Source: Metridium senile (Eukaryota > Cnidaria > Anthozoa > Actiniaria > Metridiidae). From it: a DNA stretch of 64,000 nucleotides. The stretch spans positions 13,999,476-14,063,475 of the forward strand of contig OX459104.1 of NCBI GenBank assembly GCA_949775045.1, in the 5' to 3' direction. Under the pieces are notes generated by a model. The model was not told the DNA's origin, ran no database searches, and saw nothing but the letters and a program-made list of their open reading frames with translations. Position numbers and translations under genes: made by a program. This document shows, piece by piece, positions 1-10,738 of the stretch. Position 1 is the first letter of the stretch, and every line of letters begins with the position of its first letter.

Positions 1-163
1 AGTATAGGAATAAGCATTCTGATTTTGAATTCAAAATAGTATGCATGAATAATAGCATTGGCGATAGAATAATGGTAATTTTACAATGTTCCCTTACTAC
101 AAGTAGAATAATAAGGACTGAATAGATGTAGAGTTAGCATAAATACTAGCATTGACATTATAA

Positions 164-393
164 TAGAGCGAAAACACTAGAACCATGAAATAAAAACAAA
201 ATAGTTACTAACTAATAGTTTTTATTTAGTGACTATTTAGTCAGTATCACTCAACCAGAAACATCAAATACAAAAGGAAACAATACCTCATTACAACTTT
301 ACTTGTCTTTTATAGTAACTAATAGTCGCTAAATAAGAACTATTACACACTAACAATTTGATTTTGTTTCATGGTTCTAGTGTTTTCGCTCTA
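164..393. mobile_element. MITE family A, copy 1
   Basis: A 230-bp element whose ends are inverted copies of 'TAGAGCGAAAACACTAGAA', flanked by TA. It sits inside the satellite array. The same element occurs at 22746-23204, where it is split by another element. It has no coding capacity. Confidence 0.85.
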
Positions 394-475
394 CAAGCAA
401 CTTTTTTATGATTTGTTACTACAAGTATAAGAATAAGGTAGAGTCATAGGCAAAAATGATAGAATTGACTTTAGA

Positions 476-745
476 AAAATGTAGTTTTCTCCGCATCTCT
501 TCATCGGGATTCCTGTGGTGAGGAGGGGAAAAACGATCGAGGGAGGGGGCAACTTTTTTTAATTTTGGGCTTCCTTTTTTTGAGAAGCGAGCCGAAGAGA
601 GACTGGGACTGGGAGCGAAAAAAATGAGGGGGTGAGGAGGGAAGAGGTGAGAAAAGTACCTCAATCTTCCTTCTCTCGGAAATCCCACAGGAATCCCAAA
701 AGAGAAAAAGGGGTAGCCTGCGGAGGAGGTTAAGAAAAAGGGTAA
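476..745. mobile_element. Degenerate inverted-repeat element (family F-like)
   Basis: Imperfect inverted arms (around 'cgggattcctgtgg' at about 507 and 'cccacaggaatccc' at about 685) enclose a G/A-rich centre. The right end carries 'tagcctgcggaggaggtta', which resembles the terminal motif of the element at 50778-50885. It interrupts the ~100-bp satellite. Confidence 0.5.
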
Positions 746-1095
746 TTTTACTATATTTCCATACCACAAGTAGACTAATAAGGACTGTGAATTGTTAACA
801 GGAATATCATTAGCAGAATTAATATCATTGACATTAGAAAAAGGGTAATTTTACAATGTTTTTCTACCATAAGTATAAGAATAAGGACTTTGAATTGTTA
901 ACAGGGATATCATTAGCAGAAATAATATCATTGACATTAGAAAAATGATAATTTTCAATGTTTTTCTACCATAAGTATAAGAATAAGGACTTTGAATTGT
1001 TAACAGGGATATCATTAGCATGAATAATAGTATTGGCATTAGAATAGGGGTAATTTTACATTCCATTACCACGAATGTAATGATATGGAGTGTGA

Positions 1096-3485
1096 ATAGG
1101 TTTTTTGCAAATCACGTGAAACTACCCCTTGAAAATCGAACAGCTGTGTCAAAATGAACATCAGAAATGAAAAGATTACCTCGATATCAGTAAGAAAGCA
1201 AAGTTTTAGCTCTTGCATAATGTTGAGCATAGAAGAAATAGCATTAAATATAAAGTTTAATATTTTATAAGGATTTAGTGTATGGAAAATATGCTTTGGA
1301 TAGCAAAGCTTGCCAACCAGAGCATATTTTCCATACAAATCCGTATAAAATAGTGAATTATAAATGTAATGCCATTTTCCTCGTGTTACATTTTATGAGC
1401 TGAGATTTCGCCTTCTAACTAATGTTGAGGTGCTGTTTTCATTTCTGGTGTTCATTTTGACACTGTTATACGGTAATTAAATTGTAGTATTTGTGCATGT
1501 GATAGACCACATTAAAATTAGAATGCAATCAGCCAAGTGTCCTAGCTAGCGCACCATACGCATTCGCGGTTCAGTGATCAGACTAAATTAACAATAGACT
1601 AATTTAGTGAAATTTAGCAAAATTAGTTTTTTTCTCAATGTTTCACGGTTATATTATTTGCACTCTAGTATTACTTCTGATTATATTTCACTGCTAAACT
1701 GCATTAGTTCAATAGGCTATTGGCCATGTTCTAAATGAGGAGGGGAATAGGTTCTAGTTTCTAGATGCAATTAAGAATTAAAAAATTTTTTTGATATAAA
1801 TCGTGCGCTTTCGTTGCCTGAGAAGCGTTCTCTATAACTCAACAGTGCACGAAGCGTCGATTTGTTTGATTTTAACTACGTATACTGAATATCTTATATT
1901 AGTATAAACCAGTACTAGTGGTCTATCACGAATCCTTTATTCTGATTGGCTACTCTACTAATGGTCTATTGAGTGATAGACCACTAGTAGCGAAAAGTGC
2001 CGGTTTTGTAAACTTTGAAAACGTTTCTTGATTCTTCTAATTCTTGTAATAGCTTGGTACTAAATGTAATGCTATTTTCAGCCGTTAAAACAAAAGTCTT
2101 GAGGAAGAAAATGACTAAAACTGTGGAGAATTTCGATGTGTTTTGAATACATTTTCACTTGCCGTCACGCGTTATTGAGCGCGCGCTCGGTATTTTCACT
2201 TTCGATTATCTGTCATTTTTTCAAAATAAAACGATTGAAATGTTATTTTTCTTTCAAACTATGGCAAAGTTTTACCTACTAGTTGGTTTATACTAAAACA
2301 ATTAGACCATTCGGGCTGCGGGTCTAATTGTTAAATAGAATTAGAAAACTCAGCAGCAGTGCTTCACTGAGTTATAGAGCAATTGGGAATTTTAAGAAGA
2401 CTCAAGAAGCTACGCGTCGTGCTTCTAATGCTCTCTCGTCTTCTAAAAATGTCCGCGTGTATTTAAGCAATTGTTTTCTAGTTTTCTATTTCTTCAATAT
2501 AGTCCACAGCATGAAAGAGCACATCAAAAAATGCCAGATTGCAGAGTTGCATTATATTCTGTTGAATAATGACCAAGTAGCAGCCTCTCGAATATGTGAA
2601 AAAATATAAAGAACTGCACAGGTGTCCCTCCAAACCATACATTCCTTTGGATCTTTGAGAGACTATTGCAATGGAAATATTCAACCAAATAGCATCAAAA
2701 TTTGTGATATTATATATTTTGATGTGCTTTTCATGTTATGTAGTTTATTTATTAATTGCATTAATTCTAGAAACTAGTTCTCAGTCCCTTCCTCGTTTAG
2801 ACCAATTAGCCAACTCGTTCAAGTTGCGCAGTGAACTTTTGTACGAGTCGGCTACGCGCTGCAAATATAGAAGATTTATTAAGTCGACTTTGATTATATA
2901 TTTTTTAGAATTAAAATTCCAACAGCCTGAGAAAACAGACGTGCTTTAGAGGAGCGAGAAGAACATTATTTTGTTTTCACTGGCTAGAATACAATTTTTT
3001 ATCACAGTTTTCACAAATAGAGAAATACTTTTCACTTGATAGTCATATAAAAGTTATTCGTGATTTCAAAAATAAAATGGTAGAATGTAGTGCTGTGTTT
3101 ATTGGACATGTTTTCACAGGGGATTTCTAGCAAATCCTTCAGCACGCTTGAAATATCTATTATATCATCATTGGGTCAGTTTCTTTTGTTCACTCTGGTC
3201 CTTGTCCTTCATGTTCACCCAACTAATTAACAAAGGATTACCCTAGAAACTACAGGGTTTCTTGATCTAGTGTTTGTATTTATCATTTGTACGTCTGCGT
3301 TAATTCGTTATTGTCAAGAGAAACCCTCTAGCCAAACGAGCCTAGTCTTTTGAATTAGCCGAGCCAATTAGAGGCGGAGGGTCAGAGTCTGATCCTGGCC
3401 TTCTGATTGGTTTTAATTAAGTCTTTGAAGAGCTTTGTTTGGACGTAATTTGACATCTTGACGATATTAGGATCCAAATATAGTA
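1096..3485. other. Gene-poor stretch with one hairpin
   Basis: No convincing gene was seen. The short frames at 2328-2609 and 2671-2949 have no recognisable domain. A hairpin lies at about 1913-1992 ('ctagtggtctatcac' and its complement), and half of the same motif occurs alone near 1500. The rest is AT-rich unique-looking sequence. Confidence 0.5.
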
Positions 3486-4020
3486 GATATAATTGAGTTT
3501 AGTTTAGTTTATTTGTCACACTACTACAATTACAATAAGAATACTATTAATACAAAAATAAAAAGGATATATAGATGTGACGGGAGTAGGAAACAGAGCT
3601 TACGCCCCAATTGAATATCCTACTCCTACGTAAAAATATATATAATAAAAATATAAATGTGAAATATAAATTGCAAAAAATACTAACGAATGTAACAAAC
3701 TGAATACTAGGCTTAACAAGATTTACTGTAAAAATACACTATTGAAAAGGTTTAAAATTATTAATATTATATTTGCTAATGATATTTATATATATATATT
3801 ATTATGGAGGCAAATAAGTTGATAATTTCTCATTGAAATAACCTAAAATAAGTTTCTTGAATTTGGATAATGTTAAATTTGTTGTTTTAAAATGTCCTGG
3901 AAGACTATTTCAAAGCTTTACAGTTCTTGGTAAAAATGAATGTTGGAAGTAGTTTTGTTTATGAGTGTTCAAATCAACATAGAAGTGAGTTCCTAAACTC
4001 TATGGGCCAGAGGTTGAATT
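3486..4020 (-). mobile_element. LINE 3' end relic
   Basis: Read on the minus strand, a short stretch near 3830-3990 translates to a typical non-LTR retrotransposon ORF2 C-terminus (HSFLPRTVKL-stop-NSLP, followed by a KFKKLIL-like tail). The invariant Trp codon has become a stop, so this is a dead copy. It is followed by a 3' UTR ending in a 'tgtgacaaataaac' phrase plus a short AAACT-type tail at about 3490-3515, as expected for a minus-strand insertion. The same tail occurs near 38270, 38345 and 52790-52940. Confidence 0.75.
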
Positions 4021-4199
4021 CTAGTGGCATCACAAACCGTCAAATTTACAAACGCTAAAGCAAGTAGAAAACAACCTTTGGTGCCATGTTATAGAAACTT
4101 TCCCAATGATGATATAAGGCAGTCATATACTAATGCTTCGGTGAATATGAAATATATCAACCCTCGACTTCATCTTGGGTTGATATATCTCATTTCCAC

Positions 4200-4230
4200 A
4201 CCCCCCCCCCCCCCCACCCCCCCCCCCCTT
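4200..4230. repeat. Poly-C tract
   Basis: A homopolymer C run of about 28 bases with a single A interruption, just after a small hairpin (about 4156-4192, 'atatatcaaccc' and its inverse). Confidence 0.9.
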
Positions 4231-4289
4231 TTGCTGTGATCTCCATGCACTTATTGCCTCGCTAATAATTTTACTTGTTAATTATTAAT

Positions 4290-5162
4290 AATTATAAAAT
4301 AATTGGGATAGTACGCGCGCGTTGATTGGTCAAAAAGCCGTGTTTCATGAGAGCGTGAAACACACTCACGCCATTCTCAAGCGCGCGCGCTCATTCAACT
4401 GTCAGTTTTTTCGTTGTTTTGATCTTTCGCGCGCGCTTATTTGCCATTTTCGATGAAATGCAACGTAGGGAGAAATGACATCGATAAACGAATAAAAGGA
4501 GATTTTTTTCGTCTTTCGCGCGATTGTTATTTTATAAAAAAAATGAAACACGTCTTCTGTTTTTTTCACTGGCTTATAAAAACCTCGATACGTTTGGAGA
4601 ATTTCTCGAGCAGGTCCAAACATTCGACTTCGTCTCGTGTTTGGACTGATCTGCTCTCGAATTCTCCCAAACGCATCTCGGTTTTCATTAGCGCGTGAAA
4701 ACACAGAAGACGTATTTCATTTCTTAATTATAAAATAATTGGGATAGTACGCGCGCGTTGATTGGTCAACAACCCGTGTTTCATGAGAGCATGAAACACA
4801 CTCACGCCATTTTCAAGCGCGCGCGCTCATTCAACGGTCAGTTTTTTCGTTGTTTTTATCTTTCGCGCGCGCTTATTGGTCAGTTTCGATGAAATGCAAC
4901 GTAGGGAGAAATGACATCATCAAACGATTAAATGGGCATTTTTTTCGTCTTTTCGCGCGATTGTTATTTTATAAAAGAAATGAAACACGTCTTCTGTTTT
5001 TACACTGGCTTATGAAAACCTCGATACGTTTGGGAGAATTCTCGAGCAGGTCCAAACACTCGACTTCGTCTTGTGTTTGGACTGATCTGCTCTCGAATTC
5101 TCCCAAACGCATCTCGGTTTTCATTAGCGCGTGAAAACACAGAAGATGTATTTCATTTCTTA
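4290..5162. repeat. 436-bp tandem duplication, CpG-rich
   Basis: Two head-to-tail copies (about 4290-4725 and 4726-5162) start with 'aattataaaataattggg'. Each contains 'acgcgcgcgttgattggtca', a pair of inverted 'gtttggac' blocks and inverted 'gaaacacgtcttctg' arms. The GCGCGC content and paired CCAAT-like boxes look promoter-like, but no gene is attached. The open frames on both strands inside are artefacts of this repeat. Confidence 0.85.
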
Positions 5163-5328
5163 ATGACTAGCTAGTAGACTTATACACCGAGTGCATTTCA
5201 ATTCTTTATTCACTTCATTCTGCGTTTCCATTTACGGTGTTCAAAATTTACCTTAGAAATTAATATCGCCCTGGGACCCCCACAGTTGCACTATGCTACT
5301 TTGTCCGGCTTCGTATCCTGCGTGGTTG

Positions 5329-5400
5329 GTCCTTGTAGTGTAGTGGTAACACGTCGGACTAGAAAGCCGAAACCGCGGGGTTCAATTCCCGACAAGGGCA
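5329..5400 (+). tRNA. tRNA-like sequence, probably pseudogene or SINE head
   Basis: 72 nt fold as a cloverleaf: a 7-bp acceptor stem (GTCCTTG/CAAGGGC, one G-T pair), discriminator A, a 4-bp D stem (GTGT/ACAC), an anticodon arm with loop CTAGAAA (anticodon AGA, Ser-like) and a T loop TTCAATT. Both internal Pol III boxes are present (A box TAGTGTAGTGGT, B box GGTTCAATTCC). Against a functional tRNA-Ser: no long variable arm, an A-G mismatch closing the anticodon stem and two mismatches in the T stem. A tRNA-derived SINE head or a decayed tRNA is more likely. Confidence 0.6.
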
Positions 5401-5544
5401 TGTGATATTTTTCTCATGTATCTGTTCTAATAGACATCATATATTTTGGAAGACAAGACCAGCAGTTATAGTCCTTTTGACGGGCACTTCCGGCTTTTAT
5501 AAGCCAATCAGAAGCATTTTTGTCGCATCGCCAACAGTTCCAGA

Positions 5545-5799
5545 ATGGCGTCGTTCAAGAGAATTGTTTCCCGTGTGAGCCCTCTAGAAATACATCTTAT
5601 AAACATGATTTTACACTTAAAAAATTATATGTACCTTGGACAACAAAATATTTCTACTGCTCTATCAGTTATAAAACATATTTTAAAAAAAACACAATTG
5701 CCTAAAAATAACCGAAATCGTTGTTATACGTTGTCTCGAGGCGCCATTTTGGAACTGTTCGTTTGTTTGACGAACAATCCTTTGCGTGCTTTGAGATAA
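5545..5799 (+). CDS. Hypothetical small ORF or first exon
   Basis: An 84-codon frame starts with a good start context (ccagaATGGCG) about 50 bp after a CCAAT motif ('agccaatcagaagc'). A GTGAGC donor-like site lies about 30 bp into the frame, so the true product, if any, may be only a first exon. There is no recognisable domain and I do not recognise the protein. It may equally be chance. Confidence 0.2.
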   Translation: MASFKRIVSRVSPLEIHLINMILHLKNYMYLGQQNISTALSVIKHILKKTQLPKNNRNRCYTLSRGAILELFVCLTNNPLRALR

Positions 5800-6789
5800 C
5801 CTGGAATATATTCTACTGAGACAATTTGACTACATCCCGTGGAATTTTGAAGAGTCTCAATTGTCTGAAATTGCAAAACGAATAAACTTTATTGGGTAAT
5901 TAACAGCTAGGTAAATCTTTTGTAACCGAGCCTGCACGTCAAACCACAAAACTTACTTGTTAGCATTGAGCCCGTGCATATCTGCAACGCGGTGACGCAC
6001 AAAAGTAAACAAACTTCAATCCGAAGTTCCATGTGGCATTATAACTTTGCCCTAAAATCAGAGTAATTTTTGATAAACAAGGAATAATTTCACAATTGAC
6101 AGATTTTTGGCTAATTACCTCATGAATAATTAATGAGTTTTTGAAGGGTGGATAAAGTTATCCGTGGATAAAAGTTATCCACAGCATAGGTTTTTTATAG
6201 ATTTTATCCGCAAAAAGCTCCTAAAACTTAGGCGATTTTGAGCGATCTTATGACCTGGAATATAGGCCTTAGAGCGCAAACACTATCTATAAGACACAAG
6301 AACATGCATAAAATCTATGATTGTTTTTCCGGCCAAATTTCTAGAACCTGTAAAAGCCAATTTTGGCTAACTTTGCATACATACCCTTTTTCAGACAGTG
6401 TTAAAGCCCGAAAAAGCACCCTATCGAGTAGCACTTACCTATATAGAAAATATATGGCAGTACATGTGGAGTGTCGCCAGTTATCTCGTCTACCTAAGAA
6501 TTAAAAGCAACACGGAAAGACAACTGATTAAAGACCTATGGTCACGGTATGCTTTGAGTTGTTGTTTTGATTGTCATAATTCATTCGCAGTCAGTCGTAT
6601 TACGAGAAAAATATATCAAAATATATCAAAATACATCAAAATATATCAAAATATATCAAAATGTCTGAATGTGCAATTTTTATGGTCAACGAAATTCAGT
6701 ATTTCGCGCGGTGCATGCTGGTAAGTGACCATCTTATTATACCTCACAAATAATCTTCCAATCACATCTCAGTAATTTTATAGATAACA
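5800..6789. other. No gene seen; short 9-bp repeat
   Basis: AT-rich sequence with unsupported frames at 6238-6504 and 6398-6724. About five copies of 'aaatatatc' lie at 6606-6660. A short 'cttaggcgattttgagcgat' at about 6228 is the reverse of the AATCGCC motif that recurs at 18.7, 30.4, 33.7 and 49.9 kb. Confidence 0.5.
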
Positions 6790-7043
6790 CAATGAAGTTT
6801 GTATTATTATTTGTATTGTAAAAAATGTTGACCTAACTTTACTGACGTTTCGAGCGTTAGCCTTTCGTCGGATATAATGGAAAAAAATATCCGGTTTCAA
6901 TCATCCTTTTTCACTCCGTTGAAGGGCTAAATCTCGAAACATCAGTACTAGGGTTAAGTCGACATAAGTGTTACATATTTAATTATATTACTTAATTATC
7001 GCATATATCAAACACCGATGCAGCCTATACTAGTTTTCATTTA
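6790..7043. mobile_element. MITE family D, degraded copy
   Basis: Contains 'tgacgtttcgagc' with 'ccttcgtcgga' and, in inverted order, 'gaagggctaaatctcgaaac'. It ends with the 'aaacaccgatgcagcctata' block seen in other copies (about 19785-19970 and 25575-25754). No coding capacity. Confidence 0.6.
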
Positions 7044-7077
7044 TACATCCTCCGGAACCCAGGGGTAATCTTCTGTC

Positions 7078-7309
7078 GTTCGTTTCTCGCTCCCAGAAAA
7101 AGTACCCCTGGGAACGTAGTCTGTTGGAGCTTGTTCCGGAAGTCAAAATTCAAACTTATTTAACGACTTACTTTGAATGGTTATCTTGATTTTCATTGGT
7201 CGACCTCAGCAAGGCAACCAATCACGAAAGAGCTGAATTTTGACTTCCGGAACAAGCTCCAACAGACTATGTTCCCAGGGGTATTTTTTCTGGGAGCCAG
7301 AAACGAGCG
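7078..7309. mobile_element. Fold-back element with ~75-bp arms
   Basis: The left arm (about 7078-7155) and right arm (about 7235-7309) are near-perfect inverted copies, including 'cccctgggaacgtagtctg' and 'gcttgttccggaagtca'. A poly-G run of 23 follows at 7315-7337. No ORF of note. Confidence 0.8.
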
Positions 7310-7578
7310 AGGGAGGGGGGGGGGGGGGGGGGGGGGGTTACGAAATTGGGAAAAGATCAAATGAGGACTAGTAACACAGCGGTCACTACGCATGCATAAA
7401 AAAAAAAACAAGTAACAAGATCCAGCACAGAAATCTGACATTCGTACGGACTCTATAACAAACAATGGAGTGTACGATTTTCATCGCTTTTTTCTCAAAA
7501 CATACACAAAAGTAATGACTCATGGTAGCTTTAAAATATAACAAAGGTTATGTACACGAAACTTCAAGCTTATACATA

Positions 7579-7861
7579 CACCTATTTCAAAAATCGTTGT
7601 CGCAATCAAAGCTACAGTTCACACTCTGAAGCCTGCAAAGGATGTCGGTACTCCTTCTCTTGTTATCGATCTATTCATAGGATATATTGGTTGTACGTGT
7701 TTGTGTTATATGAACATATCAATTTGCTGCAGTGGTGGATGATGAAACAAATATTTCTTTAAAAACCGTGAAATAAATAACAAATTATGTTCAATAATCC
7801 TTTGCAGGCTTCAGAGTGTGGACTGTAGCTTTGATTGCGACAACGATTTTTGAAATAGGTG
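7579..7861. mobile_element. MITE family C, copy 1
   Basis: Ends 'CACCTATTTCAAAAATCGTT' and its inverse, flanked by TA on both sides (7577-7578 and 7862-7863). Long arms contain 'gcctgcaaaggatgtcgg'. Its right TA is shared with the next element, a family B MITE starting at 7864. Other copies are at 26913-27200 and 44924-45212. The TA target suggests mobilisation by a Tc1/mariner-type transposase (inference). Confidence 0.85.
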
Positions 7862-7863
7862 TA

Positions 7864-8047
7864 CACCTACTTGCAATAACGTTGTCATACAAAAAAGAAC
7901 ATTTGTAGTTTAGTGGATTAGAAATAAATTAAAAGTACAAAAGAAGATCATTGAAGCAGAACTCTTTCTTTTGTACTTTTGATCTATTCATAATCCACTA
8001 AACTACAAATGTTCTTTTTTGTATGACAACGTTCTTGCAAGTAGGTG
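7864..8047. mobile_element. MITE family B, copy 1
   Basis: A 184-bp hairpin element with ends 'CACCTACTTGC' and its inverse, flanked by TA (7862-7863 and 8048-8049). The arms carry 'gttgtcatacaaaa' and 'gaacatttgtagtt'. It abuts a family C element, so it inserted into that element's TA duplication or the reverse. A second copy at 22930-23157 splits a family A MITE. Confidence 0.9.
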
Positions 8048-8321
8048 TATATTCAGGAAATTCTCAGCTCTTATAAATCAACTTCAAACACTGTGACCAC
8101 TGTGTTGATTCGCACTGTAATAGAGGGGACTGGTTATGAAAACCGGCAAAGATCAAAGGAACCTCCATTGACTATGATGCGTCATATTAAATATAATTCA
8201 TCCGATTGATTGCCTATTGTGTTGAGTGGAGGTCGATCGTGGAGTGCGCACTTCTTTATGACTATAGTTTTAATTTATATAGCATCATTGGTAGTTGGTT
8301 TTCCAGACCTGAAGGGCGAGT

Positions 8322-9353
8322 ATGATCAGAGAATCGAGATCGTCGGGGAATTCATCCATTTGCGATGGTTCAACATGTGAAAGATGCGGTGAAGAAACTG
8401 TTCATTTTATATTTATAATTCTGATAATGACTTGTGGCATCCTGAGCAATGTTTTGCTAGTATACGCTACTTACAAGACATGGAAACAGAAGAAAACTCC
8501 CGACAAGATATGCATTTTGAATTTTGCTTTATCAAATATTCTTGTTTGTATAGTTGGTCTTCCTTTAAGACTTGTATTATTGGTGTATTATGGTGATACT
8601 TTGATGTGTGATACTGTTCGTAACGTTCAAGGACTGGAAGATTCTTGTTGGGCTATGTGCTTACTAGTAAGCATGTCGACGTTCGCAGTGATTGCATTTG
8701 ATCGCTTTGAGGTTCTCACGAAGTTCCCTCATCAGAGAAAACTCGATGTTAACAAGTCTGTCATTGTTATTGGAGTTTTGTGGAGCATTTGCTTCGTAGT
8801 GGCTGCTATATTTTACACAACATTCCCAAGCCAATGTCGACTTGAAGCAGCTAAACGAACGCCCGATAAAAGACGTGGAGCGCCGAGGATAATTAAACAA
8901 GCCGTGATGGTTTTCCTGGTTGGGCTTTCTTGTGAACGCTGTGCTAGATACCTCATCCTTGCCGCTAAAACAATACGACAACAAAGAGAGCAGATCAACA
9001 ACACGCTTGGACATAGACTAGCTGATGTCGAAGTGACATTCACGAAAAATGTCATCGCTTTTTGCCTTGGTAATGTTATTTTTGCTGCTCCTTTAGTGGT
9101 GACATCTGTTGTTGTTGGCGTTGCCCATGATGTAAATTTAAGGTGTCCAGCACAATGGATAGCTACGTCTGTTTATTTAGGGTTTGCAAACGCTCCTATG
9201 ATATATTTTTCAGTAGATAGAAGGATGAGGAACCAACTTCGCCCAACAAAAATTCAGATCCGAGAAACTGACTGTAGAAAACACAATGCAAGTCAAACTG
9301 CTTTTGCCATGACAGGCACTAATGATGAAAGTAATCAAAGGAACCCAAAATAG
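8322..9353 (+). CDS. Orphan rhodopsin-class (class A-like) GPCR, intronless
   Basis: A 343-residue receptor with seven hydrophobic segments (about 27-50, 64-88, 106-127, 145-166, 193-216, 243-268, 278-297). Visible class A marks: N43 in TM1, C96 before TM3 with C172 in the second extracellular loop (likely disulfide), DRF at 127-129 in place of DRY, and W154 in TM4. NAPMIY at 290-295 replaces NPxxY. TM2 lacks the usual Asp (its centre reads NFALSN), and TM6 lacks CWxP (AAP instead). There is an N-glycosylation site (NSS) near residue 10 and a short polar tail. A TATA-like 'tttatata' lies about 45 bp upstream and an AATAAA at 9523. It is unlike the five-gene receptor family further right. Ligand unknown. 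A plasma-membrane G-protein-coupled role is inferred from fold only. Confidence 0.85.
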   Translation: MIRESRSSGNSSICDGSTCERCGEETVHFIFIILIMTCGILSNVLLVYATYKTWKQKKTPDKICILNFALSNILVCIVGLPLRLVLLVYYGDTLMCDTVRNVQGLEDSCWAMCLLVSMSTFAVIAFDRFEVLTKFPHQRKLDVNKSVIVIGVLWSICFVVAAIFYTTFPSQCRLEAAKRTPDKRRGAPRIIKQAVMVFLVGLSCERCARYLILAAKTIRQQREQINNTLGHRLADVEVTFTKNVIAFCLGNVIFAAPLVVTSVVVGVAHDVNLRCPAQWIATSVYLGFANAPMIYFSVDRRMRNQLRPTKIQIRETDCRKHNASQTAFAMTGTNDESNQRNPK

Positions 9354-9528
9354 AACAAATGATTGTTATACATAATTTGAATTGTAGTTACATGGAGTAA
9401 TTTCAATTGAGATTGGTTATCGTTCAAATCCGAGAAACTGATTCTGAAAAATACGATGCAAGTCAAACTGAATTTTCAGGAAAGGTACTCACGATTGAAG
9501 TGACCAAATCAACACAAAATAGAATAAA
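9251..9528 (+). repeat. Duplicated GPCR C-terminal coding block in the 3' UTR
   Basis: The last ~100 bp of the receptor ORF (about 9251-9352, 'cagatccgagaaactga' onward) recur, diverged, at about 9424-9528, after the stop codon. The second copy shares 'atgcaagtcaaactg' and 'aacacaaaatagaataaag'. This looks like a tandem duplication of the gene's 3' end that left the original stop in place. Confidence 0.7.
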
Positions 9529-9666
9529 GTTCAAATGTAGTTACATTGAGAAGAAAATAAATTAGAAATTCTGTTGTGTGATATCTTTCTGTTATCATTT
9601 ATTTGTGTATTTATAATTGTTAGTATTTTTCTGTATTATATTGTATTTTTAAGGTGGAAGTGATTT

Positions 9667-9965
9667 AATAAATAAATAAATAAATAAATAAATAAATGAA
9701 TGAATGAATGAATGGATGAATGAATGAATGAATGAATGAATGAATGAATGAATGGATGGATGAATGAATGGATGAATGAATGAATGAATGAATGGATGAA
9801 TGAATGAATAAAGAAAAAGAAAAAGAAAGAAAGAAAGAAAGAATGAATGAATGAAAGAAAGAAAGAAAGAAAGAGAGAAAGTAAGAAAGAGAGAAAGAAA
9901 GAATTAGAGAGAGAAAGAAAGACAGAAAGAAAGACAGAAAGACAGAAAGAAAGAAAGAAATGAAG
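9667..9965. repeat. Compound tetranucleotide microsatellite
   Basis: Successive AAAT, GAAT/GGAT and GAAA/GACA tetranucleotide blocks. The long minus-strand frame across it (repeats of SFIH or FLSF) is an artefact of the microsatellite. Confidence 0.95.
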
Positions 9966-10384
9966 AGAAAAGAAAACGAACAGCGAACAAAAATAAAAAT
10001 CCAGCAATGCCTTTCGAAATCTTGGCCATTTCAAATAAAGCTTTTAATAACAGAAATTCTGGAGTCTTACCACAGTATGTACTTAGTGCATTAACACACT
10101 TGCCGGTTTTTTTTAGCGCATTTTTCAAATGATGTGTTGATAAACGCCGGATCTCTTTGCCAAAGAACGTAGCTTTTTGAAGAAAACTAATGACCGTTAT
10201 TGTTGAAGTGCGACCATTTTAACAATATATTTCCTAATTTTGTTTAATTGTATTCTAATAACAAAATTTGTTTGGCATGCAAAACCATAGCAAATACGTC
10301 ACTGTACGTCCAGCTTTTAAATCATGCAGTTATCGATGGATTGAGGTTGGAAACTCGAAAAGAAATCCCATGTATTTCGAAGGT

Positions 10385-10490
10385 TGCACAGACAAAATTG
10401 TAACTCTGTTTTAAAGAGTTTCGAATCGATTTAATCATTTTTACGGGCATAATTTCGAACCTGTGTAGCGAGTTTGTCGCTGATCTACAA
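10385..10490 (-). mobile_element. LINE ORF2 relic (short)
   Basis: The minus strand reads a MIKSIRNS-like phrase ('aaaatgattaaatcgattcg'), preceded by 'agcgacaaactcgc'. The same order is seen in the better preserved LINE fragment at about 48500-48990. It is a dead fragment. Confidence 0.5.
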
Positions 10491-10503
10491 CGGACATTTT
10501 AGT

Positions 10504-10594
10504 ATACAGTAAATTTAAAAGACATTGTCTTCAATAGGCTTCAAGTCCACGCGACTAGACCGAAAGGTAGCATGGGTAGAAATCACCGAAGCGG
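10504..10594 (+). repeat. Outer inverted repeat, left arm
   Basis: 'cgcgactagaccgaaaggta' followed by 'gcatgggtagaaatcaccga' recurs inverted at 19398-19508. It lies about 145 bp outside the inner terminal repeat at 10739. It may be an extension of the terminal repeat or an independent dispersed repeat. Confidence 0.65.
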
Positions 10595-10738
10595 ATAAAT
10601 GCACACAGTATCTAATGCATGCAATACCTCGCGCACTCAATCAACTAATTAGTCGGGCTAGCCATAGGCGGCCCGACTTTAGTTCTACTGTTTCGTCAAT
10701 CTATGTATCTATGTATCTATGTATCTATCTATCTATTA

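Larger units (their letters stand above)
1..1095. repeat. Satellite array, ~100-bp monomers
   Basis: Diverged monomers recur, each with a phrase like 'ataagtataagaataaggac', then 'atcattagca' and 'attgacattaga'. The clearest pair (about 864-965 and 966-1067) repeats at 102 bp. Related monomers start at 1 and at about 394. The array is interrupted by an inverted-repeat element at 164-393 and by a purine-rich insertion at about 476-745. No gene is supported here; the open frames are repeat translations. Confidence 0.75.

Noticed and set aside
4024..4239. 71-codon frame ending in poly-Pro
   Set aside because: Pro run is the poly-C tract, and the rest overlaps spacer next to a LINE relic.
9636..10034. 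132-codon minus-strand low-complexity frame
   Set aside because: Translation of AAAT/GAAT/GAAA microsatellites.
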